This document shows, one piece after another, positions 45,012 through 54,926 of a stretch of DNA of 55,881 nt. Within the stretch, counting starts at the first letter, position 1; each line of letters begins with the position of its first letter. Origin of the DNA: Neomegalonema sp. (GTDB lineage Bacteria; Pseudomonadota; Alphaproteobacteria; Rhodobacterales; Rhodobacteraceae). A program made the translations under genes and the position numbers. Below the pieces are notes generated by a model. That model saw only the letters and a program-made list of their open reading frames with translations, was not told where the DNA came from and did no database searches. The stretch lies in the NCBI GenBank assembly GCA_022760355.1, contig JALEGB010000117.1, forward strand, positions 1 to 55,881. Reading direction: 5' to 3'.

Positions 45012-46460
45012 ATGAGCACCGAAAGCCAAACAGCAACAGGCGCTGCGCCGCGCGCAGCCGGATTTGTCGTTTTGGGCGCAGGCAAAGGCACCCGGATGAA
45101 ATCGGACCTGCCCAAGGTCCTGCATCCGGTGGCCGGATTGCCGATGCTCGGGCATGTGATCCGAGTTGCGGAGACACGCCAGCCTGAGCGTCTGGCCGTC
45201 GTCGTCGGTCACCAATCGGAGACGGTCTCCGCCGCAGTCGCCAAACTTCGCCCCGGCGCCGCCACGCCGCTGCAAGAGCCGCAGCTCGGCACCGCCCACG
45301 CCGTGCAGCAGGCGCGGGAGGCGCTTGACGGCTTTCATGGCGACGTCTTCATTCTGTATGGCGATACGCCGCTGATCCGCGCCGAAACACTGGAAGCAAT
45401 GGCCGCGGCGCGGGCTGAAGGCGCCGCAGTTGTCGTGCTCGGCTTCGAGGCGGCGGACCCGACCGGCTATGGCCGCCTGATCACCGGCATTGACGGGTCG
45501 CTTGAACGGATCGTCGAACATAAAGACGCCACGACAGATGAGCTGGCGGTGAAGCTGTGCAACTCCGGCGTGATGTGCGTTGACGGCGCGCGCCTGTTCG
45601 GATGGCTCGATCGGATCGATAATAATAACGCCAAGGGCGAATATTATCTGACCGACATTGTCGGCATCGCCCGCACGGATGGCGCCCGCTGCGCCATTGT
45701 CGCCGGCGACGAAGAAGAGGTGCTGGGCGTCAACAGCCGTATCGAACTGGCGGAGGCCGAAGCCGCGTTCCAGCGCCGCGCCCGCGAGAACGCCATGCGC
45801 GAGGGCGCGACATTGACCGCGCCTGACACCGTTTTCTTCGCCCACGACACGAAAATCGGCCGCGATGTCGAGATTGGCCCGAATGTCGCATTCGGCCCCG
45901 GCGTTGAGATCGACGATAAGGTTGAAATCCGGGCCTATTGCCATCTTGAGGGATGCCGTGTCGCCAGCGGCGCGCAAATCGGCCCCTTCGCCCGGCTCCG
46001 CCCCGGCGCGGTGATCAGCGCCAAAGCGCGCATCGGCAATTTTGTCGAGGTCAAGAACGCAATTTTCGGCGAAGGCGCGAAGGCGAACCATCTGGCCTAT
46101 ATCGGCGACGCCTCGATTGGCGCCGGCGCAAATATCGGCGCGGGCACGATCACCTGCAACTATGATGGCTATCTGAAGCACCGTACGGCGATTGGCGAAG
46201 GCGCATTTATCGGCTCTAACTCCTCTCTGGTCGCGCCGGTGGAGATCGGGGCCAACGCGATCGTCGCCGCCGGCTCCACGATTACGGAACGGGTTGAAGG
46301 CGACGCGCTTGGCCTCGGCCGCGCGCGGCAAACCGTGCGGCCTGGGCTCGGCGCCCGCATCCGCGAGAGCCTGGCCGAGGCGAAGGCCGCCCGGAAAGCG
46401 GCCGAAAAGGCGGAAACTGAGGCTGCGCAGGCCGAACCATCCTCTAAATCAGACGGATAA
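45012..46460 (+). CDS. glmU: Bifunctional N-acetylglucosamine-1-phosphate uridyltransferase / glucosamine-1-phosphate acetyltransferase
   Basis: GlmU acetylates glucosamine 1-phosphate and then makes UDP-GlcNAc for peptidoglycan and lipopolysaccharide. The 482-residue protein has an N-terminal nucleotidyltransferase with LGAGKGTRMK (21-30) and a catalytic-type lysine in LPKVLHP. The C-terminal left-handed beta-helix has hexapeptide repeats (IGPNVAFGPGVEID and following). The ATG at 45012 is preceded by GAGGAGAGGGCGCA. glmS follows 218 bp downstream, so the two successive steps of the pathway are adjacent. Confidence 0.97.
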   Translation: MSTESQTATGAAPRAAGFVVLGAGKGTRMKSDLPKVLHPVAGLPMLGHVIRVAETRQPERLAVVVGHQSETVSAAVAKLRPGAATPLQEPQLGTAHAVQQAREALDGFHGDVFILYGDTPLIRAETLEAMAAARAEGAAVVVLGFEAADPTGYGRLITGIDGSLERIVEHKDATTDELAVKLCNSGVMCVDGARLFGWLDRIDNNNAKGEYYLTDIVGIARTDGARCAIVAGDEEEVLGVNSRIELAEAEAAFQRRARENAMREGATLTAPDTVFFAHDTKIGRDVEIGPNVAFGPGVEIDDKVEIRAYCHLEGCRVASGAQIGPFARLRPGAVISAKARIGNFVEVKNAIFGEGAKANHLAYIGDASIGAGANIGAGTITCNYDGYLKHRTAIGEGAFIGSNSSLVAPVEIGANAIVAAGSTITERVEGDALGLGRARQTVRPGLGARIRESLAEAKAARKAAEKAETEAAQAEPSSKSDG

Positions 46461-46678
46461 ACCGGCCTGCGCAAACCTATTAACGCACAGAATGTGCTGG
46501 AAGATGGCTTCTCGCCACTCACTCGGCCCGCTACTTGCTTAATCGGGCGCGGGGTGCGGCGGGAGGCCGCCTCAGCGCGGCGGACGCGCATCAATTTACC
46601 CTCGCCCACGCGCAAGGCGCTCGGCGAGCAGCCTTCGGTGGCGGCCTCAGGCGCGAGGCGATCTAAGGGAAGAGCAAT

Positions 46679-48502
46679 ATGTGCGGGATTATCGGGATCG
46701 TCGGCGGCGAGGAAGCCGCGCCTAAGATGATGGAGGCGCTGAAGCGTCTCGAATATCGCGGCTATGACAGCGCTGGCGTCGCCACGCTTGTCGACGGGAA
46801 ACTGGATCGCCGTCGCGCGGTCGGCAAACTCGCGGCGCTTTCAGAAGAGCTTGCCGCCAACCCGATCCAAGGAACTGTGGGCATCGGCCACACACGCTGG
46901 GCGACGCATGGCGCCCCGACCGTGGCCAACGCCCACCCCCACGCCACCGACCGGGCGATGGTCGTTCATAACGGCATCATTGAGAATTTTAAGGAGCTGC
47001 GCACCGAGCTCGAAGAGCATGGCTACAGCTTCCAAACCGAAACCGATACTGAGACCGTGGTGGCGTTGCTCACCTACTATCTCGAGCAAGGCATTTCGCC
47101 GTTTGACGCCGCGGATGCGACGCTGAAACGCCTCAAGGGCGCCTTCGCGCTGTGCATGCTCTTCCGGAATACGGACGATCTCATCATCTGCGCCCGCCGC
47201 GGCTCGCCGCTGGCGATCGGCTATGGCGACCGGTCAATGTATATTGGATCGGACGCTTTGGCGCTGGCGCCGTTCACGAACCGGATTTGCTATCTGGAAG
47301 AAGGCGACTGGGCGTCGGTCACGCGCAATGGCGCGCAGATCTTCGACGAAGAAGGGCGCCTTGCGAACCGGCAGGTTGCTGAGATCCCCGTCACCGCCTG
47401 CCTTGTCGACAAAGGCGAGTATAAGCACTTCATGGCCAAAGAGATCCATGAACAACCGGTGGTGATGGAAAACCTGCTGTCGGCCTATATCTCAGCGGAT
47501 CACCAGCGCTTCGTCGCGCCGGTCGAGGATCTGGACTTCACCTCCCTGTCGCGCTTGTCGATCGTCGCCTGTGGCACCGCCCACTACGCCGGCGCCGTGT
47601 CAAAATACTGGTTCGAACAGCTGGCGAAGTTCCCATGCGACGTCGACGTCGCCTCGGAGTTCCGCTACCGCCAGCCGCCGCTGGATCCCAACGGCGCCGC
47701 GCTGTTCGTGTCCCAATCTGGCGAGACCGCGGATACGCTGGCGGCGCTGCGTCATTGTCGCGAAGCCGAGCAGCGCATTCTATCGGTGGTCAACGTGCCG
47801 ACCTCCACGATTGCCCGAGAATCGGACGCGCCGCTGCCAACGCTCGCAGGCCCTGAAATTGGCGTCGCTTCGACGAAGGCCTTTACGTGCCAGCTGACGG
47901 TTCTCGCCTCGCTCGCGGCGATCGTTGCGCGCCAACGCGGCGTGATTGACGCGGCGGAAGAGGCGAAGATGGCGGGCGAGATGCTCAAGCTGCCGGCGTT
48001 GATGCGCGACGCGCTGAAGTTGGAAAGCACGATCGCCAGCGCAGCGGCGGATCTTTCAAAGTATCATGACGTCCTGTATCTCGGCCGCGGCGCGATGTTC
48101 CCCCTCGCCTTGGAAGGCGCGCTAAAGCTTAAAGAAATCAGCTACATGCATGCTGAAGGCTACGCGTCGGGCGAACTGAAGCACGGGCCGATCGCCCTGA
48201 TTTCCGAAGAGGTTCCCGTCGTCGTGCTCGCCCCGCGCGATGAGCTGTTCGATAAGACCGTTTCGAACATGCAAGAAGTTATGGCGCGTGGCGGGCGCAT
48301 CATCCTCATCTCCGACGAAGCGGGCGTCGCCGAAGCGGGCGAAGGCGCGTGGAAGACGATTACGATGCCGGAAGTCGACCCGATGCTGGCTCCGATCCTC
48401 TACACGATCCCGGTCCAGCTGCTCGCCTATCATGGCGCCGTGGTGAAGGGGACCGACGTCGATCAACCGCGGAACCTCGCCAAATCGGTGACCGTCGAGT
48501 AG
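46679..48502 (+). CDS. glmS: Glutamine--fructose-6-phosphate aminotransferase (isomerizing)
   Basis: GlmS makes glucosamine 6-phosphate from fructose 6-phosphate and glutamine, the first step to UDP-GlcNAc. The 607-residue enzyme has the N-terminal Ntn glutaminase beginning MCGIIGIVGG, with C2 as nucleophile after Met removal and GHTRWATHG. Two SIS isomerase domains follow (SQSGETADT) and the conserved C-terminus KSVTVE. AGGGAAGAGCAAT precedes the ATG. The upstream 218-base gap shows no glmS-ribozyme-like sequence I could recognise, as expected outside Gram-positive bacteria. Confidence 0.98.
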   Translation: MCGIIGIVGGEEAAPKMMEALKRLEYRGYDSAGVATLVDGKLDRRRAVGKLAALSEELAANPIQGTVGIGHTRWATHGAPTVANAHPHATDRAMVVHNGIIENFKELRTELEEHGYSFQTETDTETVVALLTYYLEQGISPFDAADATLKRLKGAFALCMLFRNTDDLIICARRGSPLAIGYGDRSMYIGSDALALAPFTNRICYLEEGDWASVTRNGAQIFDEEGRLANRQVAEIPVTACLVDKGEYKHFMAKEIHEQPVVMENLLSAYISADHQRFVAPVEDLDFTSLSRLSIVACGTAHYAGAVSKYWFEQLAKFPCDVDVASEFRYRQPPLDPNGAALFVSQSGETADTLAALRHCREAEQRILSVVNVPTSTIARESDAPLPTLAGPEIGVASTKAFTCQLTVLASLAAIVARQRGVIDAAEEAKMAGEMLKLPALMRDALKLESTIASAAADLSKYHDVLYLGRGAMFPLALEGALKLKEISYMHAEGYASGELKHGPIALISEEVPVVVLAPRDELFDKTVSNMQEVMARGGRIILISDEAGVAEAGEGAWKTITMPEVDPMLAPILYTIPVQLLAYHGAVVKGTDVDQPRNLAKSVTVE

Positions 48503-48529
48503 GCGGCGCAACCCGCGCTGCGGAACGAC

Positions 48530-48587
48530 GCCCGACGCGTCCAATGGCCGTCGGGCATGTTGCGGCGCTGGCTCAACAGCGCCGCAA
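48530..48587. terminator. Double hairpin between convergent glmS and dioxygenase gene
   Basis: The first stem is GCCCGACG (48530-48537) with CGTCGGGC (48549-48556). The second is a perfect 11-bp stem, TTGCGGCGCTG (48560-48570) with CAGCGCCGCAA (48577-48587), around a six-base loop. The second ends 13 bp before the dioxygenase stop codon. They probably terminate both convergent transcripts. Confidence 0.7.
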
Positions 48588-48599
48588 TCTGAGGCCGGA

Positions 48600-49226
48600 T
48601 CAGAGGCGAATATCGACGACCGCCTCCTCGCCTTCCGCGCCGGATTTGAACCGCATGGCGACGGCGTCGCGCTCCGCTTTGCTCAGCCGACGCCACAGCC
48701 CGTCCCGCTCGTTCAACGGGTGGCCGTCAATGTAGAACTGCGTTGTCAACTCCTGGTCGCCATGGAAGGCCTTAACATGGATGTGCGGCGTTCGGCCTGG
48801 ATAGACCACCGGCTTGATTGTCCGGAACCAGTATCGCCCCTCATCATCCGCAATCGCGAAGCCAAACCCCTGAAAATGCGGGTCCCTCGCTGCGCCGCCA
48901 TAGTCACCGGTATGCAAATAGCGCCCCTTATTGTCCACCTGCCAGATCTCAACCCGCGCCCCCGGCGCAGGCTTGCCTGAGCGATCGAAGACGCGGCCTT
49001 TGAGGTAAAAGATCTCTCCGCCCGCCTCCGCGACCTTGCGCGCGACCTTCACCAGATCATTGTCTTGATCTGCGAAACGCATCCTTTCGGTTGGGTAATA
49101 CGGCCCCTCCGTCTGCCGTGGCGTTGCGACCTGCGCAGCGCTCCGAAATGGCGTGAGGGCGGCTGCGCCGGCCCCTGCAATAAGAGAAAGCACCGCACGG
49201 CGCGTACGATCGGCAAAGTTGGGCAT
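48600..49226 (-). CDS. Exported intradiol ring-cleavage dioxygenase
   Basis: This 208-residue protein contains an intradiol dioxygenase domain, a beta-sandwich that opens catechol-type rings with non-heme iron. The expected iron ligands are present: Y103 (GRYLHTGDY), Y142 (KPVVYPGR), H148 and H150 (PHIH). A twin-arginine-type start TRRAVLSL followed by an alanine-rich hydrophobic stretch ending around residue 32 predicts Tat export. That would place it in the periplasm, unlike classical catechol dioxygenases. The ATG at 49226 follows GAGGAGAGGACG. No aromatic-degradation genes are nearby, so the substrate is unclear. Confidence 0.85.
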   Translation of the reverse strand: MPNFADRTRRAVLSLIAGAGAAALTPFRSAAQVATPRQTEGPYYPTERMRFADQDNDLVKVARKVAEAGGEIFYLKGRVFDRSGKPAPGARVEIWQVDNKGRYLHTGDYGGAARDPHFQGFGFAIADDEGRYWFRTIKPVVYPGRTPHIHVKAFHGDQELTTQFYIDGHPLNERDGLWRRLSKAERDAVAMRFKSGAEGEEAVVDIRL

Positions 49227-49405
49227 CGTCCTCTCCTCTAGATCTCGGGCTGGCCCCCACATCCCCAACGCGGCGCGGCCTGGCGCTGGCGCAGCTACGC
49301 CAAGCGGACCAACAGCAGCGAGAGCTATGAGATTCTAGCGCCGCACCTAGTACGGACGTAAGACGCGCGGCGGTCGCTCCGCCACGCGCGCGTTCACAAT
49401 TGCGT

Positions 49406-50653
49406 TTAGCCGACAGAGTTCAAGCGCCGCGCCCGCACAGTCGCCGGCAGCGCGCGGATCTCTTCCACGATCTCCTCAGCATCCGGCACGGAGCCTTGCG
49501 CGTCGAGCACCACATACCCGACCTGGCCATCGGTTTGGAAATGCTGCCCCGTAATATTCAACTCACGCTTCGCAAACACCTCATTCAATGTCTGCAAGCC
49601 GCCAGGCACATTGTGCTGAACCTGCAGGAACCGCGTTACATTCTCCGTCACCGGCAGCTGAACCTGTGGGAAATTAACCGCGCCCATCGTCGAGCCAATG
49701 TCCGAATAGTCGATCAGCTTCTTCGCGACTTCAGCGCCGATCTGTTGCTGCGCCTCTTCAGTTGAGCCGCCGATATGCGGCGTCAGAATTACGTTATCGA
49801 CCCCCCGCAGCGGCGTTTGCAGCGGCTCATTATTTGAGCTCGGCTCCACCGGAAACACATCGACAGCCGCGCCGGCGAGATGACCGTCTTTCAGCGCCTC
49901 AGCCAAAGCTTCGAGATCGATCAACGTCCCGCGCGCATTATTGATCAGGTACGAACCCTGCTTCATCGCGCGGATCTGCTCCTCCCCCATGATATTGCGG
50001 GTCAGCTCCGTCTCGGGCAGGTGCAGGCTCACCACGTCCGACATTTGCAGCAGCTCTTGCAGAGAGCTGGTCGAGCGCACCGTGCCGGGCTGCAGCTTCG
50101 CGACTTGATCGTAAAAGACGACGTTCATCCCCATGGCTTCCGCCAACGTCGCCAGCTGCGTACCGATATTGCCGTAACCGACAATGCCCAAGGTCTTGCC
50201 ACGGATTTCGCGGCTGCCCACGGCGCTTTTGATCCATCGCCCCTCATGCGCCGCAACCGACTTCGTAAAGATGCCGCGATACAGCATCACGATCTCGGCG
50301 ATCGTAAGCTCGGCGACGCTGCGCGTGTTGGAGAATGGCGCGTTGAACACCGGCACGCCGGCGCAGCGGGTCGCGTTCAGATCGACTTGGTTGGTTCCGA
50401 CCGAAAAACAGCCCACTGCAATCAAGCGCGGGCAGGCTTGGATGATATCCTCTGTGATCTTGGTCCGCGACCGGATGCCGACCATGCGCACGCCTTTCAG
50501 CGCTTCTTTGAGGTCTTCCGCATCCAGGGCCGTTTTCATGTGGGTTATGTTTGTGTAGCCCGCCGCCGTCAGCGCGTCGACAGCGGTCTGTGCGATGCCC
50601 TCCAACAACAGAATTGGGATCTGCTCTTTTGGCAGGGAGAGTTTCCAGGTCAT
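49406..50653 (-). CDS. serA: D-3-phosphoglycerate dehydrogenase (E. coli-type, ACT domain)
   Basis: SerA oxidises 3-phosphoglycerate in the first step of serine synthesis. The 415-residue protein closely follows the short E. coli form (410): GIRSRTKITEDII, CFSVGTNQVDL, NAPFSNTRSVAE, the NAD motif GIVGYGNIGTQ, the catalytic HIGGSTEEAQ histidine, and a C-terminal ACT domain (VQHNVPGGLQTLNEVFAK) for serine feedback. AGGATAGTGCGAG precedes the ATG. Many alphaproteobacteria carry a longer SerA with an extra domain, so a second serA elsewhere is possible. It appears monocistronic. Confidence 0.95.
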   Translation of the reverse strand: MTWKLSLPKEQIPILLLEGIAQTAVDALTAAGYTNITHMKTALDAEDLKEALKGVRMVGIRSRTKITEDIIQACPRLIAVGCFSVGTNQVDLNATRCAGVPVFNAPFSNTRSVAELTIAEIVMLYRGIFTKSVAAHEGRWIKSAVGSREIRGKTLGIVGYGNIGTQLATLAEAMGMNVVFYDQVAKLQPGTVRSTSSLQELLQMSDVVSLHLPETELTRNIMGEEQIRAMKQGSYLINNARGTLIDLEALAEALKDGHLAGAAVDVFPVEPSSNNEPLQTPLRGVDNVILTPHIGGSTEEAQQQIGAEVAKKLIDYSDIGSTMGAVNFPQVQLPVTENVTRFLQVQHNVPGGLQTLNEVFAKRELNITGQHFQTDGQVGYVVLDAQGSVPDAEEIVEEIRALPATVRARRLNSVG

Positions 50654-50810
50654 CTCGCACTATCCTTCCGGGGCGCATCTGCGCCTTGAATCAACTCAAC
50701 GCCCGACGCGCAATTTTGCGCAACGAGCGGTTTCGCAGCTGCGTCTAGCAAGGTCGTGCGCGGATGAGAAGGTTGCGCGGCGCCGCTCCCCTATGCGTGA
50801 ACGGAAGCGA

Positions 50811-52175
50811 TCAGGGCGCAGCCGCCTCGCGCTGGTCCCTATCCTCGATTTGGCGGCGGAGATCCAATTGCGCGGCGGCGTCGAGGGGGAAGGTCCAGAT
50901 CAAACCGACGGAGATCAGCTTCAACGCCACCGGCAAGCCAGCATAGAGAAGCGCCAATGCGAGCAGCGCCGAGGCGTCGTTCTCCTTCGCCGTCGCGTCG
51001 AAACCCACCAGGTCCAACGCGATCAAGCCGCCGCCCGCCGCAAAGGCGGAGGCCGCTTTGAGCACAACCAGCCATACCGCCATGTAAACGCCGGTGCGCT
51101 GCCGCCCCGTTTCCGCAGTGTCGACATCAACAACATCGGCCAAGATTGCGGGCGGCAATATCACATCCGCGCTAAAGGCCAGCCCAGTCAGCAGCGAAAT
51201 GACGGCGAAGGCGACGAGATCCCCATCGCCCAGGGTCAGGGCCGGCCAGAAGGCAAGGGCGTTAAACGCCAGGGCCGTCGCCCACACCCGATGCTTTGAC
51301 CATCGGCGCGACGCCCAGTTCCAGAACGGCGCCGCGACAATCGCAGCAACGAAATACAGCGTCAGCAACAGCCCTGCGCCGCCGTCGCCCGCCCCTAGAA
51401 CCGACGTCGCGAACAGAAGGAACAGCGCCGCCGGCAGCGCGTTGGCGGCGCTGTTGATCGCGTGACACGCCATCAAACGCAGAAAAGGCCCGTTCGCGCG
51501 CATCGCTCGCACCCCGGCGCGCCAATCCAGCGGCGCGGCGGTTTTGCGTGAGCGATCCTTCGGCTCGGGCGCAAACAGAAGCGCCGCCACAGCGCACAGA
51601 GGCATGGTCAGGACAACGGCGACGGCGATCGCGTACAGCCCATGCTCGCCGCCATCATAATTTGCATAAAGCGCCGCCGCGGCGAAGGTGCCGAGCAAAA
51701 AGCCCGTTTCCCGCCATGTCGAGACGCGCGCCCGGCCGGAATAATCGGTCGAAGTCTCGAGGCTCCAAGCAAAATATGGGGTGAGCGCCAGCGTCCAGGA
51801 TAGGGTCAAAGCGGTGATCCACAGCGCCACATAGCCAAGCGAAACTTCCGGCGGCGGCGCCATCGCCATCCATACTGAAATACAGACCAGCGGCGTGGAC
51901 AGCGCCAACCAGAGTTTTCGTCGCCCGAACCGCGTGCGCCAGCGATCAGACGCCCACCCGACGAGCGGATCTGAAATCGCGTCGACCAGCCGAGCGAACA
52001 CGAACACCGCCCCGATTGCGGCCAGGTCCAGCCCGCGCTCCTTGGCGTAGAACGGCGCCAGATACACAAATACCGGAAAATACAGCGCCGCCAGCGGTAC
52101 TTGCGGCGCGGAAAGGGCGGCTAATACGCCGATGGACAAGGGCCGCGCGTCACGCTGGCTTGAAATTGTGCTCAT
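50811..52175 (-). CDS. MFS transporter, glycoside-pentoside-hexuronide (MelB-like) group
   Basis: This 454-residue permease has about twelve membrane helices. The loop after helix two reads GWASDRWRTRFGRRKLW, the signature of the glycoside-pentoside-hexuronide:cation symporter branch of the major facilitator superfamily (as in MelB). It probably imports a sugar or related compound with a cation, though some members move other substrates. The ATG is preceded by AGGG. Its neighbours give no substrate hint. Confidence 0.85.
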   Translation of the reverse strand: MSTISSQRDARPLSIGVLAALSAPQVPLAALYFPVFVYLAPFYAKERGLDLAAIGAVFVFARLVDAISDPLVGWASDRWRTRFGRRKLWLALSTPLVCISVWMAMAPPPEVSLGYVALWITALTLSWTLALTPYFAWSLETSTDYSGRARVSTWRETGFLLGTFAAAALYANYDGGEHGLYAIAVAVVLTMPLCAVAALLFAPEPKDRSRKTAAPLDWRAGVRAMRANGPFLRLMACHAINSAANALPAALFLLFATSVLGAGDGGAGLLLTLYFVAAIVAAPFWNWASRRWSKHRVWATALAFNALAFWPALTLGDGDLVAFAVISLLTGLAFSADVILPPAILADVVDVDTAETGRQRTGVYMAVWLVVLKAASAFAAGGGLIALDLVGFDATAKENDASALLALALLYAGLPVALKLISVGLIWTFPLDAAAQLDLRRQIEDRDQREAAAP

Positions 52176-52262
52176 GCCCTATCTACGCGCCCCGCGCCGC
52201 GCGCGGATCACAGCAGGGGTGCGAAAAACGATCATCCGCACGGATGATCGATCACGAAAACG

Positions 52263-52727
52263 TCACTCTCTCAGCGCGTTGCGTATGACCGGCTCAATAA
52301 TCGAACGCTCTCCTTGCGATGCGATCCGGTCAAACGCGATTTTCGCCGCGCTGCAAGCTGCGCGCGCCGCCGCCTCGTCGCCAACCTTCCGGGCGGCAAG
52401 CGCGAAGATCGCCTCGACAAGCGCCAGTTCCCAGTCTTCCGTCTTCTGCTCGAGACAGAATCGCCGGCTTGCTTCCGCGTAGGGATAGGCGAGCGACCCG
52501 ACATCGGCGAGCACGTAGCTATAGGCTAACAACATAACGGCCCGGTTCTTCTCAACCGGACCACCGATCTCGTTCCAATGGGCCGCCGCAGCATGCGCGG
52601 CGTTCAGCAGCGCCGTTGGATCATCCCCAGCGCCGAACGCGTCCGCCATGGCCCAGGCGCGATTATTGAACGCGACGGCGAAGCCGCGGTGTTGCTGCGC
52701 ATCGGCGTCGATGTCGGTCAATTGCAT
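52263..52727 (-). CDS. Small helical protein of unknown function
   Basis: This 154-residue soluble protein is alanine-rich and predicted mostly helical, with a TPR-like rhythm (AFNNRAWAMADAF, AAHAAAAHWNEIG, AFALAARKVGDEAAARAACSAAK). No family is recognised. The ATG at 52727 follows GGGGGGAAAGAGCGG; a longer frame adds 14 residues. It lies 87 bp upstream of the MFS gene on the same strand, so co-transcription is possible. Confidence 0.65.
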   Translation of the reverse strand: MQLTDIDADAQQHRGFAVAFNNRAWAMADAFGAGDDPTALLNAAHAAAAHWNEIGGPVEKNRAVMLLAYSYVLADVGSLAYPYAEASRRFCLEQKTEDWELALVEAIFALAARKVGDEAAARAACSAAKIAFDRIASQGERSIIEPVIRNALRE

Positions 52728-52809
52728 CCGCTCTTTCCCCCCACGCAACTTCCGAACGAAAGCCGCCAATCAGCCGCGGCGAGGAACGGGCCGTGGATGC
52801 GCGATGCGG

Positions 52810-53211
52810 CTACTCGCAATTGATCATCCAGCCGATATTGAACCGATCGACAAACATGCCGAAGCGCCGGGCCCAGAAGGCTTCGCCCATCGGCATAATG
52901 ATTTCGCCACCCTCAGAAAGCGCTGCAAAGATGCGCTCAGCTTCTTCTGGCGTCTCCACCTGCAGCGACACATAGACCCCCTGGGGCTTCTGATAGCGCT
53001 CAGGAGGCTGGTCTGAGCCCATCAGTACGATGTCGCCGGTAACAAAAGCGGCGTGCATCGTCTTCGACTTAAAGTCGTCCGGGACCATCCCCTCGCCCGG
53101 AGATCCTTCATAGACCATTTTTTGCTCGATGGCGCCGCCGAGCACCTGGCGATAGAGCGCAAACGCCTCGTCGCAACGACCGTCAAAGCTGAGGTAAGGG
53201 TTCATTTTCAT
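52810..53211 (-). CDS. VOC/PhnB-like glyoxalase-fold protein
   Basis: This 133-residue protein begins MKMNPYLSFDGRCDEAFALY and contains LQVETPEEAERIFAALSEGG and a closing AFWARRFGMFVDRFNIGWMIN. This is the PhnB-like branch of the vicinal-oxygen-chelate superfamily, often misannotated as a demethylubiquinone methyltransferase. The fold usually forms a metal site or a ligand pocket; the substrate is unknown. GGAGGAGGCCAACA precedes the ATG at 53211. It lies 65 bp downstream of xseA on the same strand and could share its transcript. Confidence 0.88.
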   Translation of the reverse strand: MKMNPYLSFDGRCDEAFALYRQVLGGAIEQKMVYEGSPGEGMVPDDFKSKTMHAAFVTGDIVLMGSDQPPERYQKPQGVYVSLQVETPEEAERIFAALSEGGEIIMPMGEAFWARRFGMFVDRFNIGWMINCE

Positions 53212-53276
53212 TGTTGGCCTCCTCCGATAACGGCGGACTATGCGCAGCGGCAGGTCGCCGAGCCTTTTGCGCCACA

Positions 53277-54797
53277 TTAGAGCAAACGGCCCTGGCGCGC
53301 CCCTTTTTTTGTGAGTTTGGGGCCATCGCCCTGATCCGTTGGAACCTCAGCCGCGACCGAACCGTCCTTAAATTCGATCTCCAGCAGCGCGCCTGGCTCC
53401 GCCCCCGCGGCGGAGGACAGCACATCGCCGTCACACCGCACCGCCGCATATCCGCGCGCCAATGTCGCTTTGTAGGAAAACCCATCGAGCAGCCGCGCCA
53501 GCTTCTCGAGCCGCTCCCGCTTTTTCTCAAGGTCTTGCGCCGCGCTGCGGGCGATGCGGTCCGCAAATCGGGCCCGGTCAAAGCGATCACGCGCCAGGGT
53601 TGACGCGCGCGCCAGCGCCGGCGCAACGCGATCGCCGAAAAGGCGCAATCGATCCCCGCCGGCATCCAACCGCCGAGTTAACAGCATCGGCGAGAGGCGC
53701 GCGCCAACCCGGCCGAGACGCCCGTCCAGGCCTTGTGTGAAAGCAAGCAGCGCCCGCGGCAGCCGTTCAGCAGCGGCGTCAAACCGCTGTCTCGGCAGGG
53801 CGACCAAATCTTCCGGCCGCGGCAACGCCCGCGCCAGATCGCGCAGCCTGCCCCGGCGATCTTCGACGGTCCGCCCGCCCGCCCGGATCAGCCGCCCCTC
53901 CAACCCCGACAACGTCGCCAACAGCTCGGCGCGCACCGGCACAGCCATTTCGGCCGCGGCGGTTGGAGTCGGCGCGCGTCGGTCGGCGGCGAAATCGATC
54001 AGGGTGGTGTCCGTTTCATGCCCCACGGCTGAAATCAGCGGGATCTCCGACGCCGCCGCCGCCCGCGCCACCCCTTCATCGTTGAAGCCCCATAGATCCT
54101 CCAACGAGCCGCCGCCCCGCGCGACGATCAAAACATCGGGTCGCGGGATCGGGCCGCCGACGGGCAAGGCGTTGAACCCCTGGATGGCGGCGGCGACCTG
54201 CGGCGCACACCCCTCCCCCTGCACGGCGACCGGCCACACCAACACATGGCGCGGAAATCGATCGGACAAACGGTGCAGAATATCGCGGATGACAGCGCCC
54301 GAGGGCGAGGTGACGACGCCAATCACCCCCGGCAAAAAGGGCGGCGTCCTTTTGCGCTCCTCAGCAAACAGCCCCTCAGCGGCCAGGCGTTTTTTGCGCT
54401 CTTCGAGCATGGCCATCAGAGCGCCAGCCCCGGCCGGCGCGAGATTTTCGATAACAAGTTGATATTTGGACTGTCCCGGATAGGTGGTGATCTTGCCTTC
54501 AGCAACGACCTCCAACCCTTCCTCAGGCTGAACCCGCAGCCGCTGCGCAACACCGCGCCAGATCACGGCGCCCAACACGGCGCGATCGTCCTTCAGGTCC
54601 AGATAGACATGGCCGGATCGGGGCCGCGACACGCGTCCGATCTCGCCGCGCACCCGCACATGCCCGAACGCATCCTCCATCGCGCGCTTGATGCGGCCGG
54701 AGAGCTCGGAAACGCTCGCCTCCGGCTGATTATTCCCCGCGCCGCCAGGCGCCGCCGTTGGCGCGTCTTCCTCGCGCTCAAACAGATCATCGCTCAT
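53277..54797 (-). CDS. xseA: Exodeoxyribonuclease VII large subunit
   Basis: XseA forms, with XseB, the exonuclease that degrades single-stranded DNA from either end. The 506-residue protein begins [11 protein letters not shown]. It has an N-terminal OB-fold DNA-binding domain ([32 protein letters not shown] region), the catalytic core with the conserved [15 protein letters not shown] segment and [28 protein letters not shown] block, and a long coiled-coil C-terminus. The true start at 54797 was chosen from this N-terminus; a longer open frame upstream runs over the divergent purD. No xseB is in the window. Confidence 0.95.
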   Translation of the reverse strand: MSDDLFEREEDAPTAAPGGAGNNQPEASVSELSGRIKRAMEDAFGHVRVRGEIGRVSRPRSGHVYLDLKDDRAVLGAVIWRGVAQRLRVQPEEGLEVVAEGKITTYPGQSKYQLVIENLAPAGAGALMAMLEERKKRLAAEGLFAEERKRTPPFLPGVIGVVTSPSGAVIRDILHRLSDRFPRHVLVWPVAVQGEGCAPQVAAAIQGFNALPVGGPIPRPDVLIVARGGGSLEDLWGFNDEGVARAAAASEIPLISAVGHETDTTLIDFAADRRAPTPTAAAEMAVPVRAELLATLSGLEGRLIRAGGRTVEDRRGRLRDLARALPRPEDLVALPRQRFDAAAERLPRALLAFTQGLDGRLGRVGARLSPMLLTRRLDAGGDRLRLFGDRVAPALARASTLARDRFDRARFADRIARSAAQDLEKKRERLEKLARLLDGFSYKATLARGYAAVRCDGDVLSSAAGAEPGALLEIEFKDGSVAAEVPTDQGDGPKLTKKGARQGRLL

Positions 54798-54926
54798 TAT
54801 TTTCGCCGCCTCTTCACCGGGACGCCGTCTACGCGGACTTGCCCGAACTCCGCCGCCAACATAGACGAGAAAAAACGGAACACACCCCCCTCGCGTCGAT
54901 GAGCGCGATTTCAAAGGAAATTCAAC

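Noticed and set aside
46461..46678. A glmS ribozyme in the leader of glmS.
   Set aside because: No sequence resembling the conserved ribozyme core was seen, and the element is known from Gram-positive bacteria.
53277..53283. TTAGAGC at the xseA stop as a further copy of the dispersed element end.
   Set aside because: Only seven bases match and no hairpin follows, so it is likely coincidence.
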